From the NCBI GenBank assembly GCA_013153715.1, contig JAADDW010000020.1, positions 1 to 64,000 of the forward strand: a DNA stretch of 64,000 nt, read 5' to 3'. The stretch is from Campylobacterota bacterium (GTDB lineage Bacteria > Campylobacterota > Campylobacteria > Campylobacterales > Nitratiruptoraceae). Position numbers and translations under genes: made by a program. The notes beneath the pieces are model-generated. The model was not told the DNA's origin and ran no database searches. It saw only the letters and a program-made list of their open reading frames with translations. The first letter of the stretch is position 1. Each line of letters starts with the position of its first letter. This document shows, one piece after another, positions 28,592 through 38,502 of this stretch.

Positions 28592-30546
28592 TATCTCCTC
28601 TTTATTCCACAAAGTTTGAGGAGCGCCTCGCTATCCGGCGCCCTTCCGAGAAATGCCTTGAAGTTCTCCATAGCCGAACGGCTCCCTCCCCTACAGAGGA
28701 TCTCCTGGAGGTAGCTCTCGGCTATCTCCTCGTTGTAAATTCCATTATCGACAAATGTGAAAAAGGCATCTGCACTCAGAACTTCAGCCCACTTATAGCT
28801 GTAGTATCCTGCGCTGTACCCTCCTGCAAATATGTGGCCGAAACTCCACTGGAACCTATTGTAGGGAGGGGGTTGGATGACCGCCACCTCCCGCCTCACC
28901 TGGTCCAGAACTTCCTGGACATCGACGGGATACCCCATGTGGATCTTCATATCGAAGAGACCAAATTCCAACTGGCGGACCATGGCCATAGCGCTCTGGA
29001 AATTCTTTGCCGCCCGGAGTTTCTCGATGAGTTCCTCCGGAAGGGGTTCTCCATTTTGGTGGTGGATCGCAAACTCCCTCAATACCTCTCCCTCGTAGGC
29101 GAAGTTTTCGAGGAATTGGCTCGGGAACTCTACGGCGTCCCATTCGACTCCGGCAATACCACTGACAGCTGGCTCGGTTACGGTAGAGAGAAGATGGTGG
29201 AGGGCGTGGCCCATCTCATGGAAGAGGGTGACCACATCGGAGTGGCGGAGGAGTGAGGGGTGTCCCCCCGTGGCGGGAGGGAAGTTGGCGACGATGAAGG
29301 CTATGGGATAGATCCGCCGCCCCTTCTCGTCGATGTGGTGGCTCACCCACTCATCCATCCAGGCCCCTCCCCTCTTTCCTTCCCGGGCCTCCAAGTCGAG
29401 GTAGAGCCTCCCCACCAATCTATGGGGGAGGCGGAGCTCGTAACAGCTGACCCTCTCATCCCAGACAGGGGTATCGATCCTCTCAAATTCCAATTTGAAG
29501 AGGCGGTTTAAGAAAGCGAAGAGCCCCTCGACGGTCCTCTCCTTCTCAAAATAGGGACGGTAGATCTCATCATCTACTCCGTAGAGCTCCTCCTTGAGTT
29601 TATGGCTCCAGTAGGAGATGTCGTAGGCTTCCAGTCTCCCCTGAAATCCTTGGGAGACTGCAAACTCCTCTAGTCTCCTCAACTCCTCCTCTGCCATCTC
29701 CTTGCTCTGGGCGGCCAGCTCCTCTAGGAAGGTGAGAACCTCTTGGGGGGAGGTGGCCATCTTGGTGGCGAGACTCAGCTGGGCGTAGTTGGCGAAGCCG
29801 AGGAGTTGGGCCTTCTCATGGCGGAGCTTGAGAATCTCTTCAATCAGCTTCCCATTCTCCGGAGCCCGGGTCACATAGGCTCTGTAGAGCTCCTCCCTCT
29901 TCTCCCTGTTGGGACCGTAGCCCATGTAGGCGATGTAACTGGGCTCCTTCAGAGTGAACCGATACTTCCCATCCTCCCTCCGGGCCGCCTCTCGATCCTC
30001 TTCCGGAAGCCCCTCCACATCTCCCTCTTCCAAGATGAGCTCATAGCTCTCCGTCGCCTTCAGCAGGTTCTGGGCAAAGGTGCTACTCAGCTCGCTGAGG
30101 GAGATATTGATCTCTTTGAGCCTCTCCTTCTCCGCCTCTGGGAGGAGGACACCGCTCAACTCAAAATCCCTGATGAGATCTGCGACGACCTTCTTCCTCT
30201 CAGGGGTGAGGGAGGGGTCCCTATCCACCTCTTTGAGAGCCTTGTAGAGCTCCCCATTCTGACCTAATTCTGTATAGTAGCGGCTCACCTCGGGGAGGAG
30301 GCTGTTGTAGATGGCCTCCGTCTTTTCGGAGTTTTTGACATAGTTGAGGTGTTCAATGGGGGTAAAGTAGAAACCGAGCTCCTCCTCCATGAGTTGGAGG
30401 GGGCGCACAAAGTTATCGTAATTCTTCTCCTCCTGCTGGAGGAGTTTCTGGACCTCTTCCCTATTTCTCTCTATTGTCTGGAGGACCAGCCTCTTCTGCT
30501 CCTCCAACCCCTCTTCCGTCAGGGTAAACTGGTTGATCTCTTCCAT
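28591..30546 (-). CDS. M3 family oligoendopeptidase/oligopeptidase A-like
   Basis: TLFHEMGHALHHLLS zinc motif; TAATG overlap with the downstream gene. Confidence 0.95.
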   Translation of the reverse strand: MEEINQFTLTEEGLEEQKRLVLQTIERNREEVQKLLQQEEKNYDNFVRPLQLMEEELGFYFTPIEHLNYVKNSEKTEAIYNSLLPEVSRYYTELGQNGELYKALKEVDRDPSLTPERKKVVADLIRDFELSGVLLPEAEKERLKEINISLSELSSTFAQNLLKATESYELILEEGDVEGLPEEDREAARREDGKYRFTLKEPSYIAYMGYGPNREKREELYRAYVTRAPENGKLIEEILKLRHEKAQLLGFANYAQLSLATKMATSPQEVLTFLEELAAQSKEMAEEELRRLEEFAVSQGFQGRLEAYDISYWSHKLKEELYGVDDEIYRPYFEKERTVEGLFAFLNRLFKLEFERIDTPVWDERVSCYELRLPHRLVGRLYLDLEAREGKRGGAWMDEWVSHHIDEKGRRIYPIAFIVANFPPATGGHPSLLRHSDVVTLFHEMGHALHHLLSTVTEPAVSGIAGVEWDAVEFPSQFLENFAYEGEVLREFAIHHQNGEPLPEELIEKLRAAKNFQSAMAMVRQLEFGLFDMKIHMGYPVDVQEVLDQVRREVAVIQPPPYNRFQWSFGHIFAGGYSAGYYSYKWAEVLSADAFFTFVDNGIYNEEIAESYLQEILCRGGSRSAMENFKAFLGRAPDSEALLKLCGIKRR

Positions 30547-30613
30547 TCCCTCTCCTCCAACCATTCGATCTCGATCTTCCGGGTAAGGATAGCTAGATTA
30601 CCTTGAAAATCAC

Positions 30614-32002
30614 CTATCGTGATAACTTTATATGGAAGATATAGAGCTTCTTTTGCCCTTCGTAATAGGGTTTGTACCATTTGATGAGGAGGGGGACACT
30701 GATATTGAGGAGGAATGTGGCGAAGATGAGGGTCTGGAACTGGGCCTCGTCGAAGATGTGGTTTTCGGTATAGGCGATGTTGATGACAATGAAGGCGAGT
30801 TCCGCCCTCCCCAACATTCCGAGTCCAATCATGATGGCTTCATGCCACCTGTACCCCCCTGTGAAGCGGGCCGCAAAGGCGGCCGAAAGGATTTGGAAGA
30901 TGAGGACCATGGAGAAGAGGATGAGGACCTGCCAGAATATCTGTCCCAGAATGTCGAAATCGAAGATGATCTTGGCCCCCAGGTTGACAAAGAAGATGGG
31001 GCCGAAGATGGTGAAGGCCAGATGGTCTATGACCAGTTTCGACTCCCGATAGACCCTCTCCTCCCTGTTTCCGTTGAAGAGGAAGTACTCCTTCTTGAGG
31101 AAGAGTCCGGCCAGATAGGCTCCGATGGCGGGGTGGAAGCCGAAGAGGTCGGCCAGAGCCCCCATGCCCATGGCGATGAAGATCATGATGAGGGGGGTGA
31201 ATTGGCCGCTGTGGATGGCCAGGAAGCGGCGGATACTGACGGGGACGAAGAGTTTGGTCAAATAGTAATCCAGCTTCTGGAGGAGTGTCGCATTGGGAGG
31301 GAGCTCCTGGGGAACTTTCTCAGGAAAGGCAAAGAGGCCGACAATGATGACAATGAGGAAGAAGATTATGACTTTGAAGACGATGTAGGCCAGGTTGAGA
31401 AGGTCGATCTCCAGATCCCCTCCGCTCTGGGTCGCCATGAGGGCCAGGGGGAGGATTATGGCTACCCCGATGAGGCTCAGAACATCATCGACGACAGCCG
31501 CCGTCATAATTCCCGTGGCCGCCGTGGAGCGGTGGAGGTTCTCATTTTTCAGGCTGACCATTGTGAGACTCACAGCTGTAGCGGTCATGGTCAGTCCCCA
31601 GAGGAGGGCGACGGAATCGGTATAACCGAAGAGTTTGGCACTTATATAACCTGCCAGAAAGGGGAAGATGGCCCCTATGATCGCTATCCCTATACTCCTC
31701 TTCAGCCCCTCTTTGAAATGGTCCAGATCCTCTTCAAAACCGAGGGCGAACATGACGAAGACAATACCCCACTCTCCAATATATTCCAAGACCTCGTGGT
31801 GCTCCGGGATGAGGTGGAGATTGGCAAAGAGAGAACCGAATATGATAAGCCAAAGGACATCGACTGTGGCGGTTCTGGTGGCGAGATATTTGGAAAGGAC
31901 CACCACAAAGAGAATTACTGTACTGATGAGCCAGACATTCTGTTGGAGCATGAGTTGGATCGTCTCCATCGCTTCCATTGCTTCCCCCTCTATTGGTCTC
32001 AA
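30614..32002 (-). CDS. CPA2-type cation:proton antiporter
   Basis: About 12 TM segments; GFEEDLDHFK, AAVVDDVLSL motifs. Confidence 0.9.
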   Translation of the reverse strand: MRPIEGEAMEAMETIQLMLQQNVWLISTVILFVVVLSKYLATRTATVDVLWLIIFGSLFANLHLIPEHHEVLEYIGEWGIVFVMFALGFEEDLDHFKEGLKRSIGIAIIGAIFPFLAGYISAKLFGYTDSVALLWGLTMTATAVSLTMVSLKNENLHRSTAATGIMTAAVVDDVLSLIGVAIILPLALMATQSGGDLEIDLLNLAYIVFKVIIFFLIVIIVGLFAFPEKVPQELPPNATLLQKLDYYLTKLFVPVSIRRFLAIHSGQFTPLIMIFIAMGMGALADLFGFHPAIGAYLAGLFLKKEYFLFNGNREERVYRESKLVIDHLAFTIFGPIFFVNLGAKIIFDFDILGQIFWQVLILFSMVLIFQILSAAFAARFTGGYRWHEAIMIGLGMLGRAELAFIVINIAYTENHIFDEAQFQTLIFATFLLNISVPLLIKWYKPYYEGQKKLYIFHIKLSR

Positions 32003-32051
32003 TGTGATACAATATTATCGAAAATATCTCCCCTTCCGTTAAAGGAAATCG

Positions 32052-33059
32052 ATGGAATTGAGACTCCGAGCCCCTTTAGATATGCATCTCCATCTGAGAG
32101 ATGGTGAGATGTTACGGAGTGTAGCACCCTTGAGCGCCCGAGATTTTGCCGGAGGGCTCATCATGCCCAATCTTGTCCCCCCAGTTACGACGGGGGAGAT
32201 GGTCAGGGAGTACAGGGCTTCCATTGAGGAGGCCATTGGAGAGGAGAAATTCAGACCCTACATGACCCTCTTCTTCCAGGAGGAGTATAGCTATGACTTT
32301 CTCAAGGAGGTGAGGGAGGAGATCCTGGCCATCAAACTCTATCCGGCCGGAATAACGACCAACAGCGAGGGGGGTATTGCAGACCTCTCGGTAGAGAGAT
32401 TGGCGCCTGTTCTCGAAGCCATGAGCGCCCTTGGAATACCCCTCTCCGTCCACGGAGAGACCGATGGCTTTGTGATGGATCGGGAGGCCCAATTTATTCC
32501 GATCTACGAGAAGCTGGCCCTCCGCTTTCCGGACCTCACAATCATCATGGAGCATATCACAACCAAGGAGGCTGTAGAAGCCCTCTTCCGCCATGAGAAT
32601 CTCTATGCCACAATTACCCTCCACCATCTCTCTATCACCCTGGACGATCTGGCTGGAGGGCTCCTGAGACCCCATCTCTTCTGTAAACCTATAGCCAAGA
32701 GGCCAGAAGATCGGACTGCCCTCAGAAAAATGGCCTTCCTGGGCCATGAAAAGGTGATGTTTGGGAGCGACTCGGCTCCCCATCCGAGGGAGAAGAAGGA
32801 GGCGAGCCACTGTGCCGCTGGAGTCTTCACCGCCCCTGTCGCCCTCCCCGCCTTGGCCCAGCTCTTCGAGGGGGCTGGAGTTCTAGAGAACCTCCAAAAA
32901 TTTGTGAGTGACAATGCCCGGAGGATCTACGGTATCACCCCTCCCGACAAAGAGGTTCTGCTGGTGAAGGAGAAGTGGAGAGTTCCGGAGAGTTACGGCG
33001 GAGTGGTCCCCATGTTTGCCGGTGAGGAGTTGGAATGGAGGGTGGAGAGTGCCCTTTAA
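32052..33059 (+). CDS. pyrC: Dihydroorotase
   Basis: DMHLHLRDGEML, EHITTKEAVEA, FGSDSAPH. Confidence 0.95.
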   Translation: MELRLRAPLDMHLHLRDGEMLRSVAPLSARDFAGGLIMPNLVPPVTTGEMVREYRASIEEAIGEEKFRPYMTLFFQEEYSYDFLKEVREEILAIKLYPAGITTNSEGGIADLSVERLAPVLEAMSALGIPLSVHGETDGFVMDREAQFIPIYEKLALRFPDLTIIMEHITTKEAVEALFRHENLYATITLHHLSITLDDLAGGLLRPHLFCKPIAKRPEDRTALRKMAFLGHEKVMFGSDSAPHPREKKEASHCAAGVFTAPVALPALAQLFEGAGVLENLQKFVSDNARRIYGITPPDKEVLLVKEKWRVPESYGGVVPMFAGEELEWRVESAL

Positions 33060-33699
33060 AATTCTGGTTGTGGAAGATGACCCTCTCTTCGCCGAAACTG
33101 TAGAGGAATTTCTCGGAGAGGAGGGGTATCTGGTGGATACCACCTACAACGGGAAGATGGCCCAGGAGTTCATCTACTACTCTCCCTACGATCTCTATAT
33201 TCTCGATGTGAAACTCCCCGATCGGAGTGGCTTTGAACTTCTCGAAGAGCTCCGGGAGGGAGGAGATGATACCCCTGCGATCTTTCTCACCTCCAAACGG
33301 GACGGCGTCAAAGAGGGATTTCTCAAAGGGGCGGACGACTATGTCGTCAAGCCTGTCGATCTAGAGGAGCTCCTCCTTCGGATTAAAGCCCTCCTCCGGC
33401 GGGTCCATGGGGAGGAGATAGTCGAGATAGGGGAGTACGCCTTCGATGTGAAGAGGTTGGAGCTCAAGAAGGGAGAGGAGTTTGTCGATCTCGGTCTCAA
33501 GGAGCTCCGCCTCCTGGAACTCTTTGTCAAAAACCGTCGGAAGAGTCTCTCCAAGGAGCAGATATTCGACCACCTCTGGAAGCCCGATGAAATTGCCAGT
33601 GACGGAGCTCTGCGGGTCTATGTCAACAATCTCAAAAAGATCTTTGGCAAAGAGGCCATCACCAATATTCGAGGGTACGGGTACAGATTTGAGAAATAG
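33049..33699 (+). CDS. OmpR-family response regulator
   Basis: FKILVVEDDPLFAETVEEFL, LYILDVKLPDRSG; GTG start overlapping pyrC. Confidence 0.92.
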   Translation: MPFKILVVEDDPLFAETVEEFLGEEGYLVDTTYNGKMAQEFIYYSPYDLYILDVKLPDRSGFELLEELREGGDDTPAIFLTSKRDGVKEGFLKGADDYVVKPVDLEELLLRIKALLRRVHGEEIVEIGEYAFDVKRLELKKGEEFVDLGLKELRLLELFVKNRRKSLSKEQIFDHLWKPDEIASDGALRVYVNNLKKIFGKEAITNIRGYGYRFEK

Positions 33700-34588
33700 C
33701 GATCTGGCCGCCTTCATAGTCCTCTATATCAGCTCTATAGCCATTTTGGCCTTGGTCCTCTTCTTCTGGTATGAGCTCTTCCGTTGGAACCATCTCTGGT
33801 TTTTGGGGGTCCTCTTGGTCTCCCTCTCCATCCTCTTTGGCTACCTCTTTGCCCGCTACGCCCTGACTCCTCTGGCCGAGAGAAATGAGAAGCTGGACAA
33901 TCTCCTCAAGGATACTCTCCACGAACTCAATATCCCCGTAGCGACTATCAAGGCCAATGTCCAGATGTTGAAGAGGGGGGAGAGGGAGGAGCGCTCCCTA
34001 AAGCGGATTGGGAGGATTGAAAAGGCTGTAGCACAGCTCCTCGCCCTCTACGATGAGGTAGATTATCTCATCAAGAGGGAGATAGATCGTATTCCGTGGG
34101 AGGAGGTTGATCTGGAGAGGGTCATCAGGGAGCGGGTAGCCTTTTTTGACGATCTCAAAGGGAAGAGGAAGATTGTGGTCGATCTGGAGCCTACACCCCT
34201 CTTCCTCCCCCGCCACGGCTTTATAAAGACCTTTGACAATCTCCTCTCCAACGCCATCAAGTACTCTCCCGACGGCTCCTCCATCTCCATCCTCTTGAAG
34301 GGGGGGATTTTGAAGGTAACAGATCAGGGGTCGGGGATAGAGAGTAGTGAACTGGTCAAGATTTTTGACCGCTATTATCGGGCCCACAAAGGGGGGCAAG
34401 GCTACGGAATAGGGTTGGATATTGTCAAGCGGTTCTGTGATGAGGTGGGTATCAAGATCATGATAGAATCTCAGCCAGGGGTGGGGACCGAGGTCACTTT
34501 GGACCTTACCGACCTCAAGGGTCCCCAGCCGAGGGAGTATCAGTCACAGACTCCAGGAGTGGAGGGAAGGGCCCGACAATCGGGGTAG
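33689..34588 (+). CDS. Sensor histidine kinase (probable TTG start)
   Basis: Two TMs, DTLHELNIPVATIKANVQ, NLLSNAIKYSPDG, DQGSGI. Confidence 0.88.
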   Translation: MRNSDLAAFIVLYISSIAILALVLFFWYELFRWNHLWFLGVLLVSLSILFGYLFARYALTPLAERNEKLDNLLKDTLHELNIPVATIKANVQMLKRGEREERSLKRIGRIEKAVAQLLALYDEVDYLIKREIDRIPWEEVDLERVIRERVAFFDDLKGKRKIVVDLEPTPLFLPRHGFIKTFDNLLSNAIKYSPDGSSISILLKGGILKVTDQGSGIESSELVKIFDRYYRAHKGGQGYGIGLDIVKRFCDEVGIKIMIESQPGVGTEVTLDLTDLKGPQPREYQSQTPGVEGRARQSG

Positions 34589-35679
34589 TACTCTATTTGG
34601 GATCCACTCTCTCTATCCACTATCTCAATACTCTCATCTGAGCCGAACCGAACCTCAGCCTCACTCTCCCCACGGGTGACCAGGAGGACTCCCCCTATGG
34701 GGCAGAGATGGGTAATGGAGAAGACAACGGGTTTAACCGTTTTGAGGTGGCTCCACTCACTCTGGCAGTCGGCTCTATAATCGCTCCTCACCTCTATATA
34801 CTGCTCCCTCTGGAGGCGGTTGAGGATAAAGATGAAATCTTTAAGCCTGACGGAGTAGTCTCCTTCCAGATAGTCCATGACCCCATTGGGGGCGTTGATG
34901 GTATAGCGGATTACATCGCCGTAATCGTTGACGATGTACTGAACTGTCGCCTGGGGGAGGACAAGTCTATATTGGAAGGTCTGGTAGCTGTAGTTGGAGT
35001 AGCTCCCTTCGACGGTATAGGGTCCCTTCTTCTCCAAGGAGATGGAGCCGTCTAAAATCTCCTTCCCCGTATTGCACTGGTTGTAGGTGATCTCCAACCT
35101 CTCCTCACTGCTCTCTACAGCCACTGATCCTCCCCACTCACACTCTTCGGTGTAGAGCTTTCTCGGGATCTCCCCTCTCTGGGAGAACCACCTTTGGCTG
35201 TTGTAGGGGGTGGCATTTCTGACAGAGGTGTTGACGACGAAGGTAGTGATGGCAAGGTTGACATTCTGGATCTCGTCGGGGTCGGCATAGATGGAGGAAT
35301 CTGTCAGATTGGAGGAGCTCTCTGTAAAGTTGTTGCACCCGTTGCACCCCTGGCTGGAGGAGCCGTCGAGGGTAGTAATCTCTACTCCGTTGAGGGAGAC
35401 ATTCAGTTTCAATCCATAATCTGCCGGGTCTCCCAGAACTGTATAACGGAAGGTTCCATCTCTGTTCATCCCCTCCAACTTGGCGACGAAATTTCCATCG
35501 GGGGTGACGGCTAGCCAGTCAAAGGGCCCCTCTCCGTAGTTGACGAAGAGGACAACTTTGTCTAGGAACTTTCCGGAGAGCCCTTTGAGCTGTTGGGCGA
35601 TCTCTTCGGCCCGATCTTGGGCCAGAGCGGAGAGGCTCAGGGCAAGGGTGAGGGAGAGAGAGAGAAATCTCTTGATCAT
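34540..35679 (-). CDS. Exported protein with one N-terminal 'DW...KLxG...FxY' module
   Basis: Signal peptide; FVNYGEGPFDWLAVTPDGNFVAKLEGMNRDGTFRYTVLG. Confidence 0.7.
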   Translation of the reverse strand: MIKRFLSLSLTLALSLSALAQDRAEEIAQQLKGLSGKFLDKVVLFVNYGEGPFDWLAVTPDGNFVAKLEGMNRDGTFRYTVLGDPADYGLKLNVSLNGVEITTLDGSSSQGCNGCNNFTESSSNLTDSSIYADPDEIQNVNLAITTFVVNTSVRNATPYNSQRWFSQRGEIPRKLYTEECEWGGSVAVESSEERLEITYNQCNTGKEILDGSISLEKKGPYTVEGSYSNYSYQTFQYRLVLPQATVQYIVNDYGDVIRYTINAPNGVMDYLEGDYSVRLKDFIFILNRLQREQYIEVRSDYRADCQSEWSHLKTVKPVVFSITHLCPIGGVLLVTRGESEAEVRFGSDESIEIVDRESGSQIEYYPDCRALPSTPGVCD

Positions 35680-35772
35680 AGGCTATCCTTTCCTCTGTTG
35701 ATCTCGTTGTAGTACCATATCATCTATTATCGTACAAAAGGATTGTTTCCAGACTGTTAGAGGAGGAGAGAG

Positions 35773-36228
35773 ATGGAATCTCTGGGACGCTTCTTACTCA
35801 TTCTTGGGGCGATAGTGGGAGCTATGCAGTTTATTCCCTCCTATGAGATCTCCAATCCCCCCACCGATCCCCGCCTGGAGATAGATCTTCCGGCCGATCT
35901 GAAGGAGATCTTGAAGAGGAGTTGTTACGACTGCCACTCCAATGGGACCAGGTGGCCCTGGTACGCCTATGTGGCTCCCATGAAGTGGGTTGTACGGAGG
36001 GATGTTATTGAAGGGAGAAAGGCCCTCAACTTCTCGGTCTGGAAAGCCTATCCCCAAGAGAAGCGGCAGGAGTTGAAGCGGAAGATATTCAGAAGTGTCG
36101 CCCTGGCCATGCCCCTCCCCCAATACCTCTGGCTCAATCCCGAAGGGGAACTGACCCAGGAGGAGAGGGAGAAGATCCGCCTCTGGGCCAGTGACGGTAA
36201 GGGGTATCTCGATGTCTCGGTTCGGTGA
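35773..36228 (+). CDS. Heme-binding domain protein (monoheme)
   Basis: LKRSCYDCHSNGTRWPWYAYVAPMKWVVRRDVIEGRKALNFSVW. Confidence 0.87.
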   Translation: MESLGRFLLILGAIVGAMQFIPSYEISNPPTDPRLEIDLPADLKEILKRSCYDCHSNGTRWPWYAYVAPMKWVVRRDVIEGRKALNFSVWKAYPQEKRQELKRKIFRSVALAMPLPQYLWLNPEGELTQEEREKIRLWASDGKGYLDVSVR

Positions 36229-36234
36229 TCCCTC

Positions 36235-36627
36235 CTAGTCGGATTTGAGACCGAGAACCCACTTTTCCATGGCCTCGTTGGCTTGGGGGTTGGGGGCCTC
36301 CAGGAAGCTAATGACGAAGCTCTCCGCCTTCTCGGCTACGCCGATACTCCTCGGTCGGACTCCCATGACTTCAGGTTTGGGAAGCTCCTTACCGAAGCAG
36401 AAGATAATATTTTTACCAGCTACAATCTCATCGGCGATCTTGCCGTCGGGGAGACTTTTGGTATGGTTGTAGTGGTCGAAGACAGCTATGAATGTGGCGA
36501 CAGGATGCTCCTCTATCTTCTCCTTGAGATAGTCGATGATCTCGTCAACCCCCTTCTTATCGGTCTCCTCTTTGGAGATCTCCACCAGAAAGAGGGGGTA
36601 CTTCTCCATGAGAACGATCTGCTTCAC
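36235..36627 (-). CDS. DUF6858-like protein (GTG start)
   Basis: VKQIVLMEKYPLFLVEISKEETDKKGVDEIIDYLKEKIEEHPVATFIAVFDHYNHT. Confidence 0.65.
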   Translation of the reverse strand: MKQIVLMEKYPLFLVEISKEETDKKGVDEIIDYLKEKIEEHPVATFIAVFDHYNHTKSLPDGKIADEIVAGKNIIFCFGKELPKPEVMGVRPRSIGVAEKAESFVISFLEAPNPQANEAMEKWVLGLKSD

Positions 36628-36659
36628 AGGACCTCCTTTTTGTCTGGAATTATAGGGTT

Positions 36660-36900
36660 TGTTGACATCATCCCCCCGCCTCAGGGCGGAGGGTTCTGGC
36701 TTTAAAGCGATGGTTGCCGGCAGAGAGCCAGACCTCCACCATCTGCGCCAAAGGTTGATACCAACCTTATATGCCTCTATATCTCTATCGTCTTTTGTAT
36801 TGTATTCAGGACAAATCCAACTTCTATCGTTGAGACTTAATTTTTCATTTATATATCCCCCTTCATCTCCTACCCTTCGTTTGATGGAGACCTTAAGGCT
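36660..36900 (-). pseudogene. IS200/IS605-type TnpB C-terminal remnant with end hairpin
   Basis: LNDRSWICPEYNTKDDRDIEAYKVGINL resembles TnpB 'LSDRxWxCPxCGTxHDRDxNAAxNI'; hairpin CCGCC-TCAG-GGCGG at the 3' side. Confidence 0.7.
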
Positions 36901-37209
36901 GAGAAATTGTGGATCCACCCCTTTCTCTCTTGGCCGATGGCTCCGCTCCCCGCTTCTGGAGAGGAATTTCCCGATCCCACAGGTGTCGGTTGCGGTGTTG
37001 GCTCCGCCCGATGGGGGAGATCCTCTAGCCGACAGGCAGAACCCCTCCCTCTGAGGAGGTGGGTGGAGGGAGATGGAGATCGACCTCCGCCTGTTGAGGG
37101 AGTGCACCGATATATTGGACGGCTCCCCTGCTCCTCTCCCGTTGGGATGCAGGGTTGAAAATCTTTTTTTGATATGATGGTCCTGTAAACTCTGTCTAAA
37201 GGAGGAGTG

Positions 37210-37677
37210 ATGAAATTGTCCCGACTCTCCCTTATTCCCCTTCTCGTTGCGGGATCCCTTCTGGCCCAGGAACCCCCCTTGGATGAGTTCCAGAAGATGC
37301 TCCAAGGCTTCCTGCTCATGCTGGAGCAGTCCCAAAAGAGTCTCCAGGAGCTCTCCCAGACAGAGCAGAAGCCTATTCCCGAAGAGAGGCGGAGTTTCCA
37401 ACTCTACTACAAACAGATTGATAACAAGGCTGATGTGGAGAAGCGGAACGATCTCCTCGTCAAGACCCAGATCGAATACAAATTCTTGAAGGATAAAGAT
37501 ATTCCTGCCTCGACTATCATGACCATTGTACGGGACGGAGAGGTGGAGCTCTACGGCAAAGTCCACTCTCCAGCCATTGCAGAACGGGCTATGGATCTAG
37601 CCCTGAGAGTTCGGGGAGTCCGGAGGGTGACGAGCTACCTCATCATCAAGAGGCTCTCCCAGAAGGTCAAACTCTGA
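37210..37677 (+). CDS. Exported BON-domain protein
   Basis: Signal peptide; IMTIVRDGEVELYGKVHSPAIAERAMDLALRVRGVRRVTSYL. Confidence 0.85.
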   Translation: MKLSRLSLIPLLVAGSLLAQEPPLDEFQKMLQGFLLMLEQSQKSLQELSQTEQKPIPEERRSFQLYYKQIDNKADVEKRNDLLVKTQIEYKFLKDKDIPASTIMTIVRDGEVELYGKVHSPAIAERAMDLALRVRGVRRVTSYLIIKRLSQKVKL

Positions 37678-37690
37678 AGGAGTCGGGAGA

Positions 37691-38209
37691 TCATCTGCAT
37701 ATGATCTCTTTGCTCTCCTTCTCAATCTTCGGTCTGCATCGGGGATCTATCTCTATGGCCACTCTGTAAAATCTCTTATGGGCTCCAATGGCTATATTTT
37801 TGAAGTTCGGGTGGCTCAATCTGATTACCTTTGTGGGGAAATCCCTCCCCTTGGCGAAGTCGAAAACGATCTTCTTGGGGTTGTCGATTGTGAAGACCCG
37901 TTTCACAGGGTCGGAGGTCCTTATTGCGATGCCATCCTCCCTGGTGTAGAAGGCCACAAATCCCAGATCTTTAACCAGTCTCTCCCTCTCTTCCCTCTTC
38001 TCCCTACCTTCCCTTCTCCTTTCCTCTCCCTTTCCTTTGGAAGAGGGAGCTAGGGAGGGAAGGGTCTCCCTGACCAGAGGGGTAAAGATGGCTACCGATG
38101 AGTATGAGGAACTCTTGGGTTGGGAGTGGGATTGGGAGGGGAGGACGAAGGGGTTCTCCCGAGCTCCAGCAATAAGAAGAGCCATCGCCACAAGTAGGAA
38201 CCCTCTCAC
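37691..38209 (-). CDS. AMIN-domain exported protein
   Basis: Signal peptide; FTIDNPKKIVFDFAKGRDFPTKVIRLSHPNFKNIAIGAHKRFYRVAIEI. Confidence 0.75.
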   Translation of the reverse strand: MRGFLLVAMALLIAGARENPFVLPSQSHSQPKSSSYSSVAIFTPLVRETLPSLAPSSKGKGEERRREGREKREERERLVKDLGFVAFYTREDGIAIRTSDPVKRVFTIDNPKKIVFDFAKGRDFPTKVIRLSHPNFKNIAIGAHKRFYRVAIEIDPRCRPKIEKESKEIICR

Positions 38210-38502
38210 TCTTCAGCCTCCAGCTCTTTTAATTCAAAATACTCCTTCTGGAGCCGTGCATTCTCCTCTTTGAGGAAGCGGATTCTCTCCTCTAGGCTCC
38301 TCTTCTGGGCCCTCAACTCATAGAGGACCTCAGCCGAGTTGGTGCCGAAGAGGAGGAGACCCACATAGACCGCCAGGATGATAATGATGATCCCTGCAAA
38401 GAAATAGCGTCCGAAGAGATGGAAAAAGCCGTACTCCCCTTTGAAGCCGGCTAGATCCTTCTCGGTAGGTTTAAAAGAGCTCTTTTGCGATGTATTCGCC
38501 AA
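38206..38502 (-). CDS. Single-TM coiled-coil small protein (FtsB-like topology)
   Basis: TM then [35 protein letters not shown]; overlaps eno 3' end. Confidence 0.6.
   Translation of the reverse strand: MANTSQKSSFKPTEKDLAGFKGEYGFFHLFGRYFFAGIIIIILAVYVGLLLFGTNSAEVLYELRAQKRSLEERIRFLKEENARLQKEYFELKELEAEE

Noticed and set aside
30632-32107. 491-aa acidic plus-strand ORF
   Set aside because: Antisense to a hydrophobic antiporter gene; extreme Asp/Glu content is what reverse-complemented membrane codons produce
36235-37566. 443-aa ORF taken as one protein
   Set aside because: Composite: only the last 130 codons (GTG start at 36627) form a credible gene; upstream contains the TnpB remnant and non-coding sequence
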